Shown piece after piece: positions 35,470 through 44,724 of a DNA stretch of 64,000 bases. A program made the position numbers and the translations under genes. The stretch covers positions 3,345,501 through 3,409,500 of the forward strand of contig NZ_CP043633.1 in NCBI RefSeq assembly GCF_012974865.1, in the 5' to 3' direction. Under the pieces are notes generated by a model that saw only the letters and a list, made by a program, of their open reading frames with translations, was not told the DNA's origin and did no database searches. Source of the DNA: Nonlabens sp. Ci31 (GTDB lineage Bacteria > Bacteroidota > Bacteroidia > Flavobacteriales > Flavobacteriaceae). The number at the start of each line of letters is the position of its first letter. Within the stretch, counting starts at the first letter, position 1.

Positions 35470-37326
35470 TTATTGATCCTCAATCACATCCAATTCTACC
35501 TTCAAATTATCAATAATAAATTCTTGCCTATCGGGTGTGTTTTTACCCATATAGAACCTCAATAAATCTTCAATACTCATTCCATCATCCAACATAATAG
35601 GATCCAGACGTATATCTTCTCCTATAAAATGAACAAATTCATCTGGACTGATCTCTCCAAGTCCTTTAAATCGAGTGATTTCTGGGTTTTTTCCTAATGT
35701 AGCCATTGCATCACTTCGTTCTTGTGGTGTATAACAGTACCTGGTTTCCTTTTTATTTCGCACTCTAAATAAGGGCGTCTGCAATATATAAAGGTGTCCT
35801 TTCTTGATCAATTCTGGAAAAAACTGAAGGAAGAAAGTAATGAGAAGCAAGCGTATATGCATTCCATCTACATCGGCATCTGTTGCGATCACTATTTTAT
35901 TATACCTCAAATCTTCCATACTGTCTTCAATATTTAAGGCCGCTTGAAGTAGGTTAAATTCTTCGTTTTCATAAACAATTTTCTTGCTCATGTTGTAGCA
36001 ATTCAATGGCTTTCCTCGCAAAGAAAATACGGCTTGGGTATTCACGTTACGAGATTTGGTAATCGATCCACTCGCACTGTCTCCCTCAGTAATAAATAAG
36101 GTGCTGTCTAAGTTGTTATCCTTTTTAGTATCTCCCAAGTGGACGCGGCAATCGCGTAATTTTTTATTGTGCAGATTGGATTTTTTAGCACGATCGCGAG
36201 CTAGTTTTCTAATTCCAGAAAGTTCTTTACGCTCTCGTTCTGCCTGTACGATTTTCTTTTGAAGCGCTTCTGCAACTACTGGATTTTTATGCAGGTAGTT
36301 ATCCAGTTGGGTCTTCATGAAATCATTAATAAAGGTTCTTACCGTAGGAAGGTTTCCTCCCATTTCTGTAGAACCTAGTTTGGTTTTGGTCTGTGATTCA
36401 AAAATAGGCTCCATCACTTTAATGGCGATAGCACTCACTATAGATTTACGAACGTCACTAGCGTCGTAATTTTTATTGTAAAACTCTCGTATCGTTTTGA
36501 CAATACTTTCTCTAAAAGCTGCCTGGTGTGTCCCACCTTGTGTGGTGTTCTGACCGTTTGCAAAGGAGTGGTATTCTTCACTGTACTGCGTTCTACTATG
36601 GGTAATAGCAACTTCAATATCCTCAGCTCTTAAATGGATAATGGGATACAAGCGATCGCTTTCTATGATGGTTTCTCCTAGAAGGTCTTTTAAACCATGT
36701 TCAGAATAAAATTTTTCGCCATTAAAGATAATCGTAAGGCCTGGATTCAAATAGACGTAGTATTTCAACATACGTACTACATATTCAGGTCGGTACTTAA
36801 AGTTTTTAAAGATCTCAGCATCTGGAATAAAAGTCATTTTTGTTCCCTTGCGTCGAGTTGTTTCTTCTATAAAGTCTTTTCCTGTAAGCTCACCTCTTTC
36901 AAATTCAGCACTAGCGCTTTTATTATCTCTTGTAGATTCTACTCTAAAAAATGAAGAAAGTGCATTTACGGCTTTGGTACCTACACCGTTTAATCCTACC
37001 GATTTTTTAAAAGCTTTAGAATCGTACTTACCACCAGTATTCATCTTTGAAACTACGTCCACTACTTTACCTAATGGAATCCCACGACCGTAATCACGCA
37101 CAATAACTCGTTCTCCCTGAATAGAAACCTCAATGGTCTTACCAGCTCCCATAACATACTCATCAATAGAGTTATCTATGACTTCTTTAAGAAGGATATA
37201 AATCCCATCATCAGCACTGGAACCATCTCCTAGCTTACCTATATACATTCCGGGACGCATTCTGATGTGTTCCTTCCAGTCGAGAGAGCGTATATTATCC
37301 TCGGTATATTGTGTAGTTCCGTCCAT
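35470..37326 (-). CDS. parE: DNA topoisomerase IV subunit B
   Basis: 618 residues, the usual ParE length. The GHKL ATPase domain shows [46 protein letters not shown] and [13 protein letters not shown]. The transducer domain follows with QTKTKLGST, and the Toprim domain has the metal-binding EGDSASG and [10 protein letters not shown]. With parC downstream on the same strand it forms topoisomerase IV. Its 5' side is a 703-bp spacer before the divergent M43 protease gene. Confidence 0.95.
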   Translation of the reverse strand: MDGTTQYTEDNIRSLDWKEHIRMRPGMYIGKLGDGSSADDGIYILLKEVIDNSIDEYVMGAGKTIEVSIQGERVIVRDYGRGIPLGKVVDVVSKMNTGGKYDSKAFKKSVGLNGVGTKAVNALSSFFRVESTRDNKSASAEFERGELTGKDFIEETTRRKGTKMTFIPDAEIFKNFKYRPEYVVRMLKYYVYLNPGLTIIFNGEKFYSEHGLKDLLGETIIESDRLYPIIHLRAEDIEVAITHSRTQYSEEYHSFANGQNTTQGGTHQAAFRESIVKTIREFYNKNYDASDVRKSIVSAIAIKVMEPIFESQTKTKLGSTEMGGNLPTVRTFINDFMKTQLDNYLHKNPVVAEALQKKIVQAERERKELSGIRKLARDRAKKSNLHNKKLRDCRVHLGDTKKDNNLDSTLFITEGDSASGSITKSRNVNTQAVFSLRGKPLNCYNMSKKIVYENEEFNLLQAALNIEDSMEDLRYNKIVIATDADVDGMHIRLLLITFFLQFFPELIKKGHLYILQTPLFRVRNKKETRYCYTPQERSDAMATLGKNPEITRFKGLGEISPDEFVHFIGEDIRLDPIMLDDGMSIEDLLRFYMGKNTPDRQEFIIDNLKVELDVIEDQ

Positions 37327-37467
37327 TAAAATAAAATCTGTATGAGCCGAAATATAAGGATTGTAACCGCTCCTGTCTAGCTACAAAAGCTAATTTAATT
37401 AACATATTTCAAGCATAAGATGTGGATAAATACATACGGCTGCTTATTTAAGGGTTGATCACATCCT

Positions 37468-37542
37468 AAATCATAAAAGATAATGACGCTCTTACACTTC
37501 CTTTGGATCAAAATTATCATTGTCGTCATTTTATGATTTTTT
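37468..37542 (+). other. Long imperfect hairpin followed by a T-run
   Basis: Arms AAATCATAAAA+ATGACG and CGTCAT+TTTATGATTT, separated by about 35 bases and a 4-base bulge, then TTTTTT. It could be the terminator or fold of a small RNA, or chance. Confidence 0.35.
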
Positions 37543-37970
37543 AAATCTGAAGGAATTCTACAAAATAAGTGTCGGATTTTTATTGCTCAAATTCAGTTTC
37601 TAAATACCATTTTAATAGCTCCTTTACCATAGGTTATGACATAAAGTACCTATTTTAAAACTAGCTTACTTGTTACTTAAATTAAAATACTCCCTTCTCT
37701 AATTACCGACTAATTTATATAGTGAATTCAAAAATACCGATGAAATACACTCTCTTTTTTATAAATATGATACCTGTTAACCTCTTAAAATAAGTGATAC
37801 AAAAACGAGTAAACACTTTACGCAATCGTTGTAGCTATAAAATTAACAAATTGATAACAAATTGATTAGCCTACAAGAATAGTATGATTATAATTTAAGA
37901 CTTAGATCGATCAAACTGTCAACAACTCATCAAATACCTTGAATAGTGCATCGCTTAAAGAAATGATTTA

Positions 37971-38000
37971 TTGCATAATTGATAAAAGCTCCTATTTTAG
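37971..38000 (+). promoter_or_regulatory. Candidate promoter of the M43 protease gene
   Basis: TTG at 37971-37973 and TATTTTAG at 37993-38000 (one mismatch to TAnnTTTG), 19 bp apart. The ATG at 38030 is about 30 bp further. Confidence 0.45.
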
Positions 38001-38029
38001 GCTTTTAATTATTCCTCTAAACACCAATC

Positions 38030-40432
38030 ATGAAAAAAAACTTTACACAATTAGTACTGATCATTGCAGTACTTTTCTCCTCCTTTACATTTGCACAACA
38101 AAGAAAGTGTTCCACCCATGAAGACTTGCAGCTGGCGATGTCTCAAAATCCTGCACTAGCAAGAAGTGTAGAAAATGTAGAGCGATACACGCAGCAAAAA
38201 GCAAATGAATTACTAATTCAAAAATCAGTTAATGGAAGTGTCATTACTATTCCGGTAGTCGTACACGTATTATACAGTAACTCGACACAAAATATAAGCG
38301 TTGCACAAATTCAATCTCAAATAGATGTTCTTAACGAAGATTTCAGAAGAACAAACAGCGATGCAGATAACGTTTGGTCTCAAGCGGCCGACATGCAAAT
38401 TGAATTCTGTCTTGCTCAAGTGGATCCCAATGGAAATGCTACTAACGGTATAACAAGAAAGGCATCCTCGGTAACTTCCTGGAATACTACTCAAAACAGA
38501 ATGAAAAGTTCTTCAACAGGTGGAACGAGCCCATGGGATACTACCCAATACCTTAATATGTGGACCGTTTCTGCTTTAAACAGTAACGGACAAGCTGGTA
38601 TTTTAGGTTATGCACAATTCCCAGGAGGAAGTCGTGCTACAGACGGTGTAGTGATGGGTTATAACTACTTCGGTCGCACTGGTGCCATATCTGCTCCTTT
38701 TGATGGAGGTAGAACTACCACTCACGAAGTAGGTCACCTTTTTGGTCTTCGCCATATTTGGGGCGATGGACCTTGTGGTGCTGATGATTTTGTGACAGAC
38801 ACTCCAGAATCTGACGCCTCAAATGGTGGATGTGCTATAGGTACTGTTTCTTGTGGTACTACAGATATGGTTCAAAATTATATGGATTATTCTAATGACT
38901 CTTGTATGAACCTATTTACTTTAGGTCAAAAGGCACGTATGCGAGCTAACTTATTAAGTGGTGGTTTTCACGCTGCTTTGGCACAATCAACTAAATGCAC
39001 TCCTCCATCTGGAGGTGGCGGTTCTACTGGTTGCAGCAGTACTATAAACAGTTTTCCTTATTCTAATGGTTTTGAAAACACATTAGGTGGCTGGACACAA
39101 GATACTGGCGATACCCTAGACTGGACCATACAATCAGGTGGAACTCCGTCAGGCAGTACAGGCCCAACTGGAGCAGACCAAGGTTCTTTCTATATATATG
39201 TAGAAGCTTCTGACCCTAACTTTAACAAAACAGCTGTCTTGAATTCTCCCTGTTTAAACTTTGCAAGTGGAGCGTCTCCTACTGCTTCTTTTAGATATCA
39301 AATGACAGGTAATGCTGTTGGTACATTAAGATTACAAGCGAGAGCTGACGGTTCAACTTCATGGTCTACCGTATTTACCAAAACTGGTGATCAAGGTGCT
39401 GCATGGATAACTGGAACGGCTACATTAAGTGCTAATACAGCACAAGTAAGATTAGTAGTAGACACCACAAATTCTTGGCAAGGTGACATCGCTGTAGATG
39501 GATTTGGAATCACAGTTGCTACTTCTGGTGGTTCTGGTTGTTTAAATGGAGTTTCTTCTTTCCCTTATGCTGAAGGATTTGAAAATACATTAGGTCAGTG
39601 GTCACAAAACAACAGCGATACGCTGGACTGGACATTACGTTCTGGTGGGACTCCTTCTGGTAGTACAGGTCCAGCTGCAGCTGCTCAAGGTTCCTTCTAT
39701 GTTTATGTAGAAGCTTCTAATCCTAACTTTAGCAAAACGGCTTCTTTAGATTCTCCATGTTTTGACCTAAGCAGTCAGAATAATGCCAACTTATCTTTCC
39801 AATACCAGATGACAGGTAACGCAGTAGGGACTCTTAAAGTTGAAGCGAGTACTGGTGGTTCTTATGCTACTATCTTTACGAAGTCTGGAGATCAAGGTTC
39901 AGCATGGTTAACTGCTAATGTGAATCTTGCGGCATATGCAGGTACTGATCTTCAATTAAGATTGACCGTAAATACTACTTCTTCATGGCAAGGTGACATC
40001 GCTGTAGATGATTTAAAAATTACGAGTGGTGCCATCTCTACTGATAAGTGTGCTGGCGTTCCTGCATACAATAGCGCAAACTCTTATTCTGTAGGTGATC
40101 GTGTTGTATATCAAAACACACTTTTTGAAAGATTAGCTGCGAGTTGGGCTAATTTAGGAACTTGTGGTACTGCAAGAGAAGCTACTGCTAGCGTTGTGAA
40201 CATACCTGCGAGTATTTCCATCTACCCTAACCCAGTAAGCGGTGCCAATTTATTTACGACTGCAACTGGTGAGAAAGTAACTTACACGATCTACAACATC
40301 AGTGGACAACGTGTTGCTATGGGAACCCTAAATGGAAATGCAATTGACGTTGCAGCACTTAAAGCAAATGTTTATCTCATTCAAATCAACGATGGCGAGC
40401 AAACAGTAACTAAGAAGTTTATCAAGAAGTAG
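38030..40432 (+). CDS. Secreted M43 (pappalysin-type) metalloprotease with repeated MAM-like domains and T9SS tail
   Basis: 800 residues. Signal peptide (1-23), pro-region, then the M43 domain with ITIPVVVHVLY and the zinc motif HEVGHLFGLRH (about 231-241), followed by the Met-turn NYMDYSNDSCM. Two tandem MAM-like, jelly-roll domains of about 165 residues follow (334-495 and 502-663), each starting FPY-x2-GFENTLG-x-W and ending SWQGDIAVD. Next is a carbohydrate-binding CBM5/12-like module (PAYNSANSYSVGDRVVYQNTLFE). The end (SIYPNPVSGANLF...QTVTKKFIKK) is a type A T9SS sorting domain. It is likely a cell-surface or secreted protease acting on glycoprotein or polymer-bound substrates. Confidence 0.92.
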   Translation: MKKNFTQLVLIIAVLFSSFTFAQQRKCSTHEDLQLAMSQNPALARSVENVERYTQQKANELLIQKSVNGSVITIPVVVHVLYSNSTQNISVAQIQSQIDVLNEDFRRTNSDADNVWSQAADMQIEFCLAQVDPNGNATNGITRKASSVTSWNTTQNRMKSSSTGGTSPWDTTQYLNMWTVSALNSNGQAGILGYAQFPGGSRATDGVVMGYNYFGRTGAISAPFDGGRTTTHEVGHLFGLRHIWGDGPCGADDFVTDTPESDASNGGCAIGTVSCGTTDMVQNYMDYSNDSCMNLFTLGQKARMRANLLSGGFHAALAQSTKCTPPSGGGGSTGCSSTINSFPYSNGFENTLGGWTQDTGDTLDWTIQSGGTPSGSTGPTGADQGSFYIYVEASDPNFNKTAVLNSPCLNFASGASPTASFRYQMTGNAVGTLRLQARADGSTSWSTVFTKTGDQGAAWITGTATLSANTAQVRLVVDTTNSWQGDIAVDGFGITVATSGGSGCLNGVSSFPYAEGFENTLGQWSQNNSDTLDWTLRSGGTPSGSTGPAAAAQGSFYVYVEASNPNFSKTASLDSPCFDLSSQNNANLSFQYQMTGNAVGTLKVEASTGGSYATIFTKSGDQGSAWLTANVNLAAYAGTDLQLRLTVNTTSSWQGDIAVDDLKITSGAISTDKCAGVPAYNSANSYSVGDRVVYQNTLFERLAASWANLGTCGTAREATASVVNIPASISIYPNPVSGANLFTTATGEKVTYTIYNISGQRVAMGTLNGNAIDVAALKANVYLIQINDGEQTVTKKFIKK
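39033..40020 (+). repeat. Internal tandem duplication coding two MAM-like domains
   Basis: Two ~490-bp halves (39033-39516 and 39537-40020) code for similar domains of the M43 protease, with long identical peptide blocks such as GGTPSGSTGP and RYQMTGNAVGTL/QYQMTGNAVGTL. Confidence 0.8.
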
Positions 40433-40453
40433 TTCTTAAAACTCTATCATTAG

Positions 40454-40488
40454 AAAGCCTGTCCTAACTAAATGGACAGGCTTTTTTT
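40454..40488 (+). terminator. Terminator of the M43 protease gene
   Basis: Perfect stem AAAGCCTGTCC/GGACAGGCTTT with a 9-base loop, then T residues, 21 bp after the stop. Confidence 0.9.
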
Positions 40489-40525
40489 ATGTTTTTTTTT
40501 ATCAAAGAAAAGGTTGGACCGTTCC

Positions 40526-40539
40526 GCTTTCGCGAAAGC
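40526..40539. repeat. Iterated palindrome, copy 7 (intergenic, 14-bp core)
   Basis: GCTTTCGCGAAAGC between the convergent M43 protease and aldehyde dehydrogenase genes. Confidence 0.8.
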
Positions 40540-40554
40540 AAAACAACCCTTAAA

Positions 40555-41907
40555 TTATGCGATCACCACCGTCTTAATATTTACAAATTCTCTAATCCCA
40601 TAATGAGATAATTCCCTCCCATAACCAGAAATTCCAGTACCGCCAAAAGGCAACGCAGGATGACTTGCTACTTTGTGATTGATATAAACCGCTCCATCTT
40701 TTATTTGAGCAGCCAGTTCTTCCATCTTTTTTAAATCGGTTGAAAAAAGACTGGCTCCAAGACCAAATTTTGAATTATTGACTAATCTTATAGCTTCCTC
40801 GTCTGCTTTAAAGGTAGTGACAGCCATCAAAGGACCAAAAGTTTCCTTTTTAAAAACAGGCATATCAGCAGTGACATTAGTTAAAATGGTAGGAGCAAAA
40901 TAAGTTTTATCCCTAGAACCTCCGTAATGCAGCTCTGCTCCTTTTTCTATAGAGGCATTCATAAGATCTTCTAGTTCTTCAGCCAGATCCTCTCTTGCCA
41001 TGACACCTATATAGGTATTTTCTTCTTGCGGATCTCCAGAAACAAGCGTCTTTACTTTTTGGGTGAATTTATCTAGAAACTCCTCCGCAATTTCTTCTTG
41101 CAACAGCAATCGCTTTCCTGCTATACAACTTTGTCCTGTGTTCTGAAATCTAGCAGCCACACATTCTTCTACGGCGCTATCAATGTTTGCGTCCTTAAAC
41201 ACTACCAAAGCGTTATTTCCACCTAACTCTAATACAGTTTTCTTAATTTGTTTTCCAGCGGTAGAAGCAACCGCTGCACCAGCCGGCTTAGAGCCAGTTA
41301 AGGTTACCGCCTTAATAATATCATTTTCAATAATAGCTTCTACAGCATCGCTTCCAATCACAAAATTCTGAAAACAACCTTCTGGAAAACCAGCCTCTAG
41401 GAAAATGTCTTGGATTAATTCTGCACATCCCATGACACTGCTCGCATGTTTCAAAACTCCTACATTACCCGCCATAAGCGCTGGTGCTATAAAACGGAAA
41501 ACTTGCCAAAACGGATAATTCCAAGGCATGACGGCAAGCACCACCCCTATAGGCTCATAACTTACATAAGATTTAAAATGCTCTGTTTCTATATGTTCTT
41601 TTGCGAGATAACCTGGAGCATTTGCAGCATAATGATCGCATAACCAAGCGCATTTTTCTAGTTCGCCTCTGGATTGTGAAACAGGCTTACCCATCTCAGC
41701 TGTCATTAATTTTGCGTAGGATTCCTTATTTTTTCTAAGCAATGCCCCTACTTTACGCAGGTGGTTTGCACGATGCTCAAAACTAGTTGTTCTCCAATCT
41801 TCAAAAGTTTTTTGAGCCGTTTCTAATTTAGCTTTAATTTCCTTTTTATTCAGTTCCTGGTATTGCTGAAGCTCTTTGCCGTTATAAGGATTTATGGTGG
41901 TGATCAT
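40555..41907 (-). CDS. NAD(P)-dependent aldehyde dehydrogenase, succinate-semialdehyde dehydrogenase type
   Basis: 450 residues of the ALDH superfamily. The catalytic residues are E227 in LELGGNNA and C261 in NTGQSCIAGKR. The nucleotide-binding motif is at AVTLTGSKPAG, and MPWNYPFWQVFRF and PFGGTGISGYGRELSHYGI are conserved. The short length and these blocks match the bacterial succinate-semialdehyde dehydrogenase group (as in GabD/SSADH), which makes succinate. The exact aldehyde is inferred only. Monocistronic, with a 512-bp empty region upstream. Confidence 0.88.
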   Translation of the reverse strand: MITTINPYNGKELQQYQELNKKEIKAKLETAQKTFEDWRTTSFEHRANHLRKVGALLRKNKESYAKLMTAEMGKPVSQSRGELEKCAWLCDHYAANAPGYLAKEHIETEHFKSYVSYEPIGVVLAVMPWNYPFWQVFRFIAPALMAGNVGVLKHASSVMGCAELIQDIFLEAGFPEGCFQNFVIGSDAVEAIIENDIIKAVTLTGSKPAGAAVASTAGKQIKKTVLELGGNNALVVFKDANIDSAVEECVAARFQNTGQSCIAGKRLLLQEEIAEEFLDKFTQKVKTLVSGDPQEENTYIGVMAREDLAEELEDLMNASIEKGAELHYGGSRDKTYFAPTILTNVTADMPVFKKETFGPLMAVTTFKADEEAIRLVNNSKFGLGASLFSTDLKKMEELAAQIKDGAVYINHKVASHPALPFGGTGISGYGRELSHYGIREFVNIKTVVIA

Positions 41908-42419
41908 CTTTTTATTTTAAAAGTACAATGATAAACCCCATGATAAAGAAAACTTTAGAAGGCTTTAACGGTTAATGATAATTGATTTGTAATTTTTATA
42001 GTGTCTTTCTTTGGTTCACATTTTTGACGAAGCCTGTGCTGAATTTAGTTCATTGCTTCAACTACTATAGCGCTAACCTGCAAGGTTTAACGAGGGAGAA
42101 GCAGTGGTAACTCACAGATTTAATCCCAAACGGCTGGTAACATAGAATTTTCTTGAAGTATTCCAGAAACCTATCAAAGTCTTTTTGTGGCTCTTTCGTC
42201 CGTGACGAAATCATTGCCGCCTGCTTTATATGTCGACGAGCTTCGTACATCTCTTTTTCTTAGGGAATTACTGTATCGAGAACTCCATTAAAATCAGCAT
42301 ACGTTTTAAGCAAATTTCAAATGATCTTAATAGTTGTATGCGTGCTGCTTTCGCCCTGAGCGATCAAAAGAGCATCTTCCATTCTAAAATAAAAGACAAC
42401 AGAAATACGTATCACTCTA
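41908..42419. other. 512-bp region between genes, nothing recognised
   Basis: The spacer between the aldehyde dehydrogenase start and the tamL stop. One 61-codon minus-strand frame (42065-42250) has an ordinary composition but no recognised family, and an upstream frame looks broken. It may be a gene remnant. Confidence 0.4.
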
Positions 42420-44702
42420 CTAAAAAGGATAACCTATAGCAAAATTGAAAACCGGATTTTCTAGGTCGAAGTCCCAGCGTTCTCCTTCGGGCATAGATGG
42501 ATCATGCCACGGCGCTGCGAGATCAAAACGAATGACAAATCCCTGAACGTCCACACGCAGTCCTACTCCTGCACCTATTCCAAACTCATTGATAAAATTA
42601 CTTCCAAACTCACCACCTGGCAATCCATTTTTAGCGGTGGTCCATACGTTACCGGCATCTGCAAAAACAGCTCCTTTAAAATAGCTGTAAATGGGAAAAC
42701 GATATTCTATGTTTGCTTCCAGGCGTAGGTTTCCTGACTGATCAAAGAAAGAACGGTCATCTGAATTATCTGGACTGTAAGTTCCAGGACCTAATGACCT
42801 AGTTCTAAACGCCCGAACGCTATAAGCTCCACCAGCAAAATACTGTTTACTAAAAGGCAACACATCACTGTTTCCATAAGGCAGTCCATAACCTGCAAAG
42901 AATCGAGTCGCCAGTCTGGATTCTTTACTTAGTAAATAATGAAACCTAAGATCTACATCTGCTTTTGCGTATTGTGCATATTCTAGACCTAGAAATTCAT
43001 TTTTTCCTTGTTCATTCTCTTTACTCCATAAGCTGATACTATTTCCTGCTATATCTAAGGTGCTATTCACATAGAACAAGGCTCTCTTTTGCTGATTTAC
43101 CATCTCATTGTACGTAAAAGAATAAGTCAATCCAGATATAAATTGTTGCTCAAAACTACTTTGAAGAAAGGGGTTATCAGAAAGAATAGCATCAAATTCT
43201 TCTGAGGTATTCAGTAAATTCACGTAGTTGATAGAAGCTGGATTGAGCTCGTGCGTCACATATTTATTGGCTTGCCATACATAACCAAAGCTTCCAGAAA
43301 AAGTAAGCAGACTGTACAACTGGCTCCTGTTCAAAATATCAGCACTGAGGCTGACTTTAGTTTTAGGAATCGCATATTCAAAATAATTTTTATCTACGGT
43401 AAAAGGTGCTAACATACGCGGGAAAATTAAATCGCCACCTAGACCAAATTCGGTACTGGTAAGTCCTGCGTTATTACTTCCTGCTATTTGAACTTCATAT
43501 GCTGCTGTTGCTTTTAAGTTGAACACCTCTCCACCTTTAAAAAGGTTCCGATTAGAATAAGTAAGCCCTAAACTAGGTCCTGCAAAATCATTGGACTTGG
43601 TTACCGCTTGCAATTCTGCTCTTATGGCTCGTTTATTTAGTGGTGATAAATAGATGTTTGCTTCTAAGTAATTTAGGCTATCATTTGCCTCTCCGTTCAT
43701 TTCTGTATATTCAATATTCACAAATTTGTAAGCTCCTATGGAACCCAAACGGCGACTGGTAGATTTTGATTTTTTAGGACTGTATAAATCACTGGGTTCT
43801 ATCAATATAAATGGATCCAGTCTATCTGGTCTAAAGAAGTTTGATTTTTGAATGTAATCCTTACCTGCATAACCTACGGTGTCCATAGCAATAGAATCAC
43901 TTCTAGTGATATTATAAGGATATACATTCACAGTTTTAATTTGATAAGGCTTTACCGATTTAGAAAGAACATCTTTTTTAAGCTTAAGAAACAAGTCAAA
44001 CTTTTTATTGTCGTACCGATTGGTGTCTGCTTGAAAAATTAAAAATCCAGAATTAAAATTATAATATCCTTTGTTCTTTAAATTCGTGTCAATGCGCTCT
44101 CTTTCTTGTTTTAAAGCACTCAAATCAAAACGAGAATTTAGCGCTATAGGTGATTCTTTAACTTGGTTTTCTAATACATGGTAAAAAGGAATGGAATCAG
44201 GCTCTACTTGATAGGTTTTCATGCGATATGGATCAGGTAAGCTTATTTTATAAGAAACACTTCCTTCTTTAAGGTCTGCTACTTTTAAAGTCTCTGAACT
44301 GATATTACTAAAGAAAAACCCTCTGTTTTCCAGTCGGTTGCGCAGTAGATCAAGTGTAGTCTCCTCTTGCACATCAGAGAGATAAACCGGCTTTTCACCT
44401 ACTTTTTTATTTATAAAGCGACCTATAAATCCCGCACTGTCTTTATTTACTTTATAGTAATAATGCAAGCCTGGTCGCATTCCTAAAAAAGTACTGTTGG
44501 GCTTTGGAGTTAGTACCTCTTCTAATTGAAGCTTTAAATCAGCTACATCCCTAACATCTGCCAAGGAATCTAGCTTTATTTCTAAATCGTATCCTGTAAA
44601 CAATAGTTCATCTTCTGGAATGTATTTCTTTACAGCACAGGAAGATACTATTAACATTAAGCAAATAGCTGTAAAACCAAGTATGTACTTATTGGAACTC
44701 AA
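42420..44702 (-). CDS. tamL: Lipid-anchored BamA/TamA-family outer-membrane protein (TamL)
   Basis: 760 residues. Unlike TamA it has a lipoprotein signal peptide ending SSC (C22), then POTRA-like domains at about 30-330 (NRLENRGFFFSNISSETL, NLKNKGYYNFN), and a 16-strand-type barrel ending ENPVFNFAIGYPF with a terminal aromatic. This is the Bacteroidetes TamL form, which works with TamB. The tamB gene sits directly upstream on the same strand, 22 bp away, so they form an operon. Role: helping insert proteins or lipids into the outer membrane. Confidence 0.88.
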   Translation of the reverse strand: MSSNKYILGFTAICLMLIVSSCAVKKYIPEDELLFTGYDLEIKLDSLADVRDVADLKLQLEEVLTPKPNSTFLGMRPGLHYYYKVNKDSAGFIGRFINKKVGEKPVYLSDVQEETTLDLLRNRLENRGFFFSNISSETLKVADLKEGSVSYKISLPDPYRMKTYQVEPDSIPFYHVLENQVKESPIALNSRFDLSALKQERERIDTNLKNKGYYNFNSGFLIFQADTNRYDNKKFDLFLKLKKDVLSKSVKPYQIKTVNVYPYNITRSDSIAMDTVGYAGKDYIQKSNFFRPDRLDPFILIEPSDLYSPKKSKSTSRRLGSIGAYKFVNIEYTEMNGEANDSLNYLEANIYLSPLNKRAIRAELQAVTKSNDFAGPSLGLTYSNRNLFKGGEVFNLKATAAYEVQIAGSNNAGLTSTEFGLGGDLIFPRMLAPFTVDKNYFEYAIPKTKVSLSADILNRSQLYSLLTFSGSFGYVWQANKYVTHELNPASINYVNLLNTSEEFDAILSDNPFLQSSFEQQFISGLTYSFTYNEMVNQQKRALFYVNSTLDIAGNSISLWSKENEQGKNEFLGLEYAQYAKADVDLRFHYLLSKESRLATRFFAGYGLPYGNSDVLPFSKQYFAGGAYSVRAFRTRSLGPGTYSPDNSDDRSFFDQSGNLRLEANIEYRFPIYSYFKGAVFADAGNVWTTAKNGLPGGEFGSNFINEFGIGAGVGLRVDVQGFVIRFDLAAPWHDPSMPEGERWDFDLENPVFNFAIGYPF

Positions 44703-44724
44703 GATTTGTTTATTATTTTTATGT

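Larger units (their letters stand above)
37327..38029. other. 703-bp intergenic region, no gene seen
   Basis: Very AT-rich, between the divergent parE and M43 protease genes. It holds a long hairpin (37468-37542) and a promoter-like pair near 37971-38000. Short frames here match nothing. Confidence 0.5.

Noticed and set aside
42065..42250. 61-codon minus-strand frame in the aldehyde dehydrogenase-tamL spacer
   Set aside because: Too short and unlike any known family; a broken frame upstream suggests a remnant at best.
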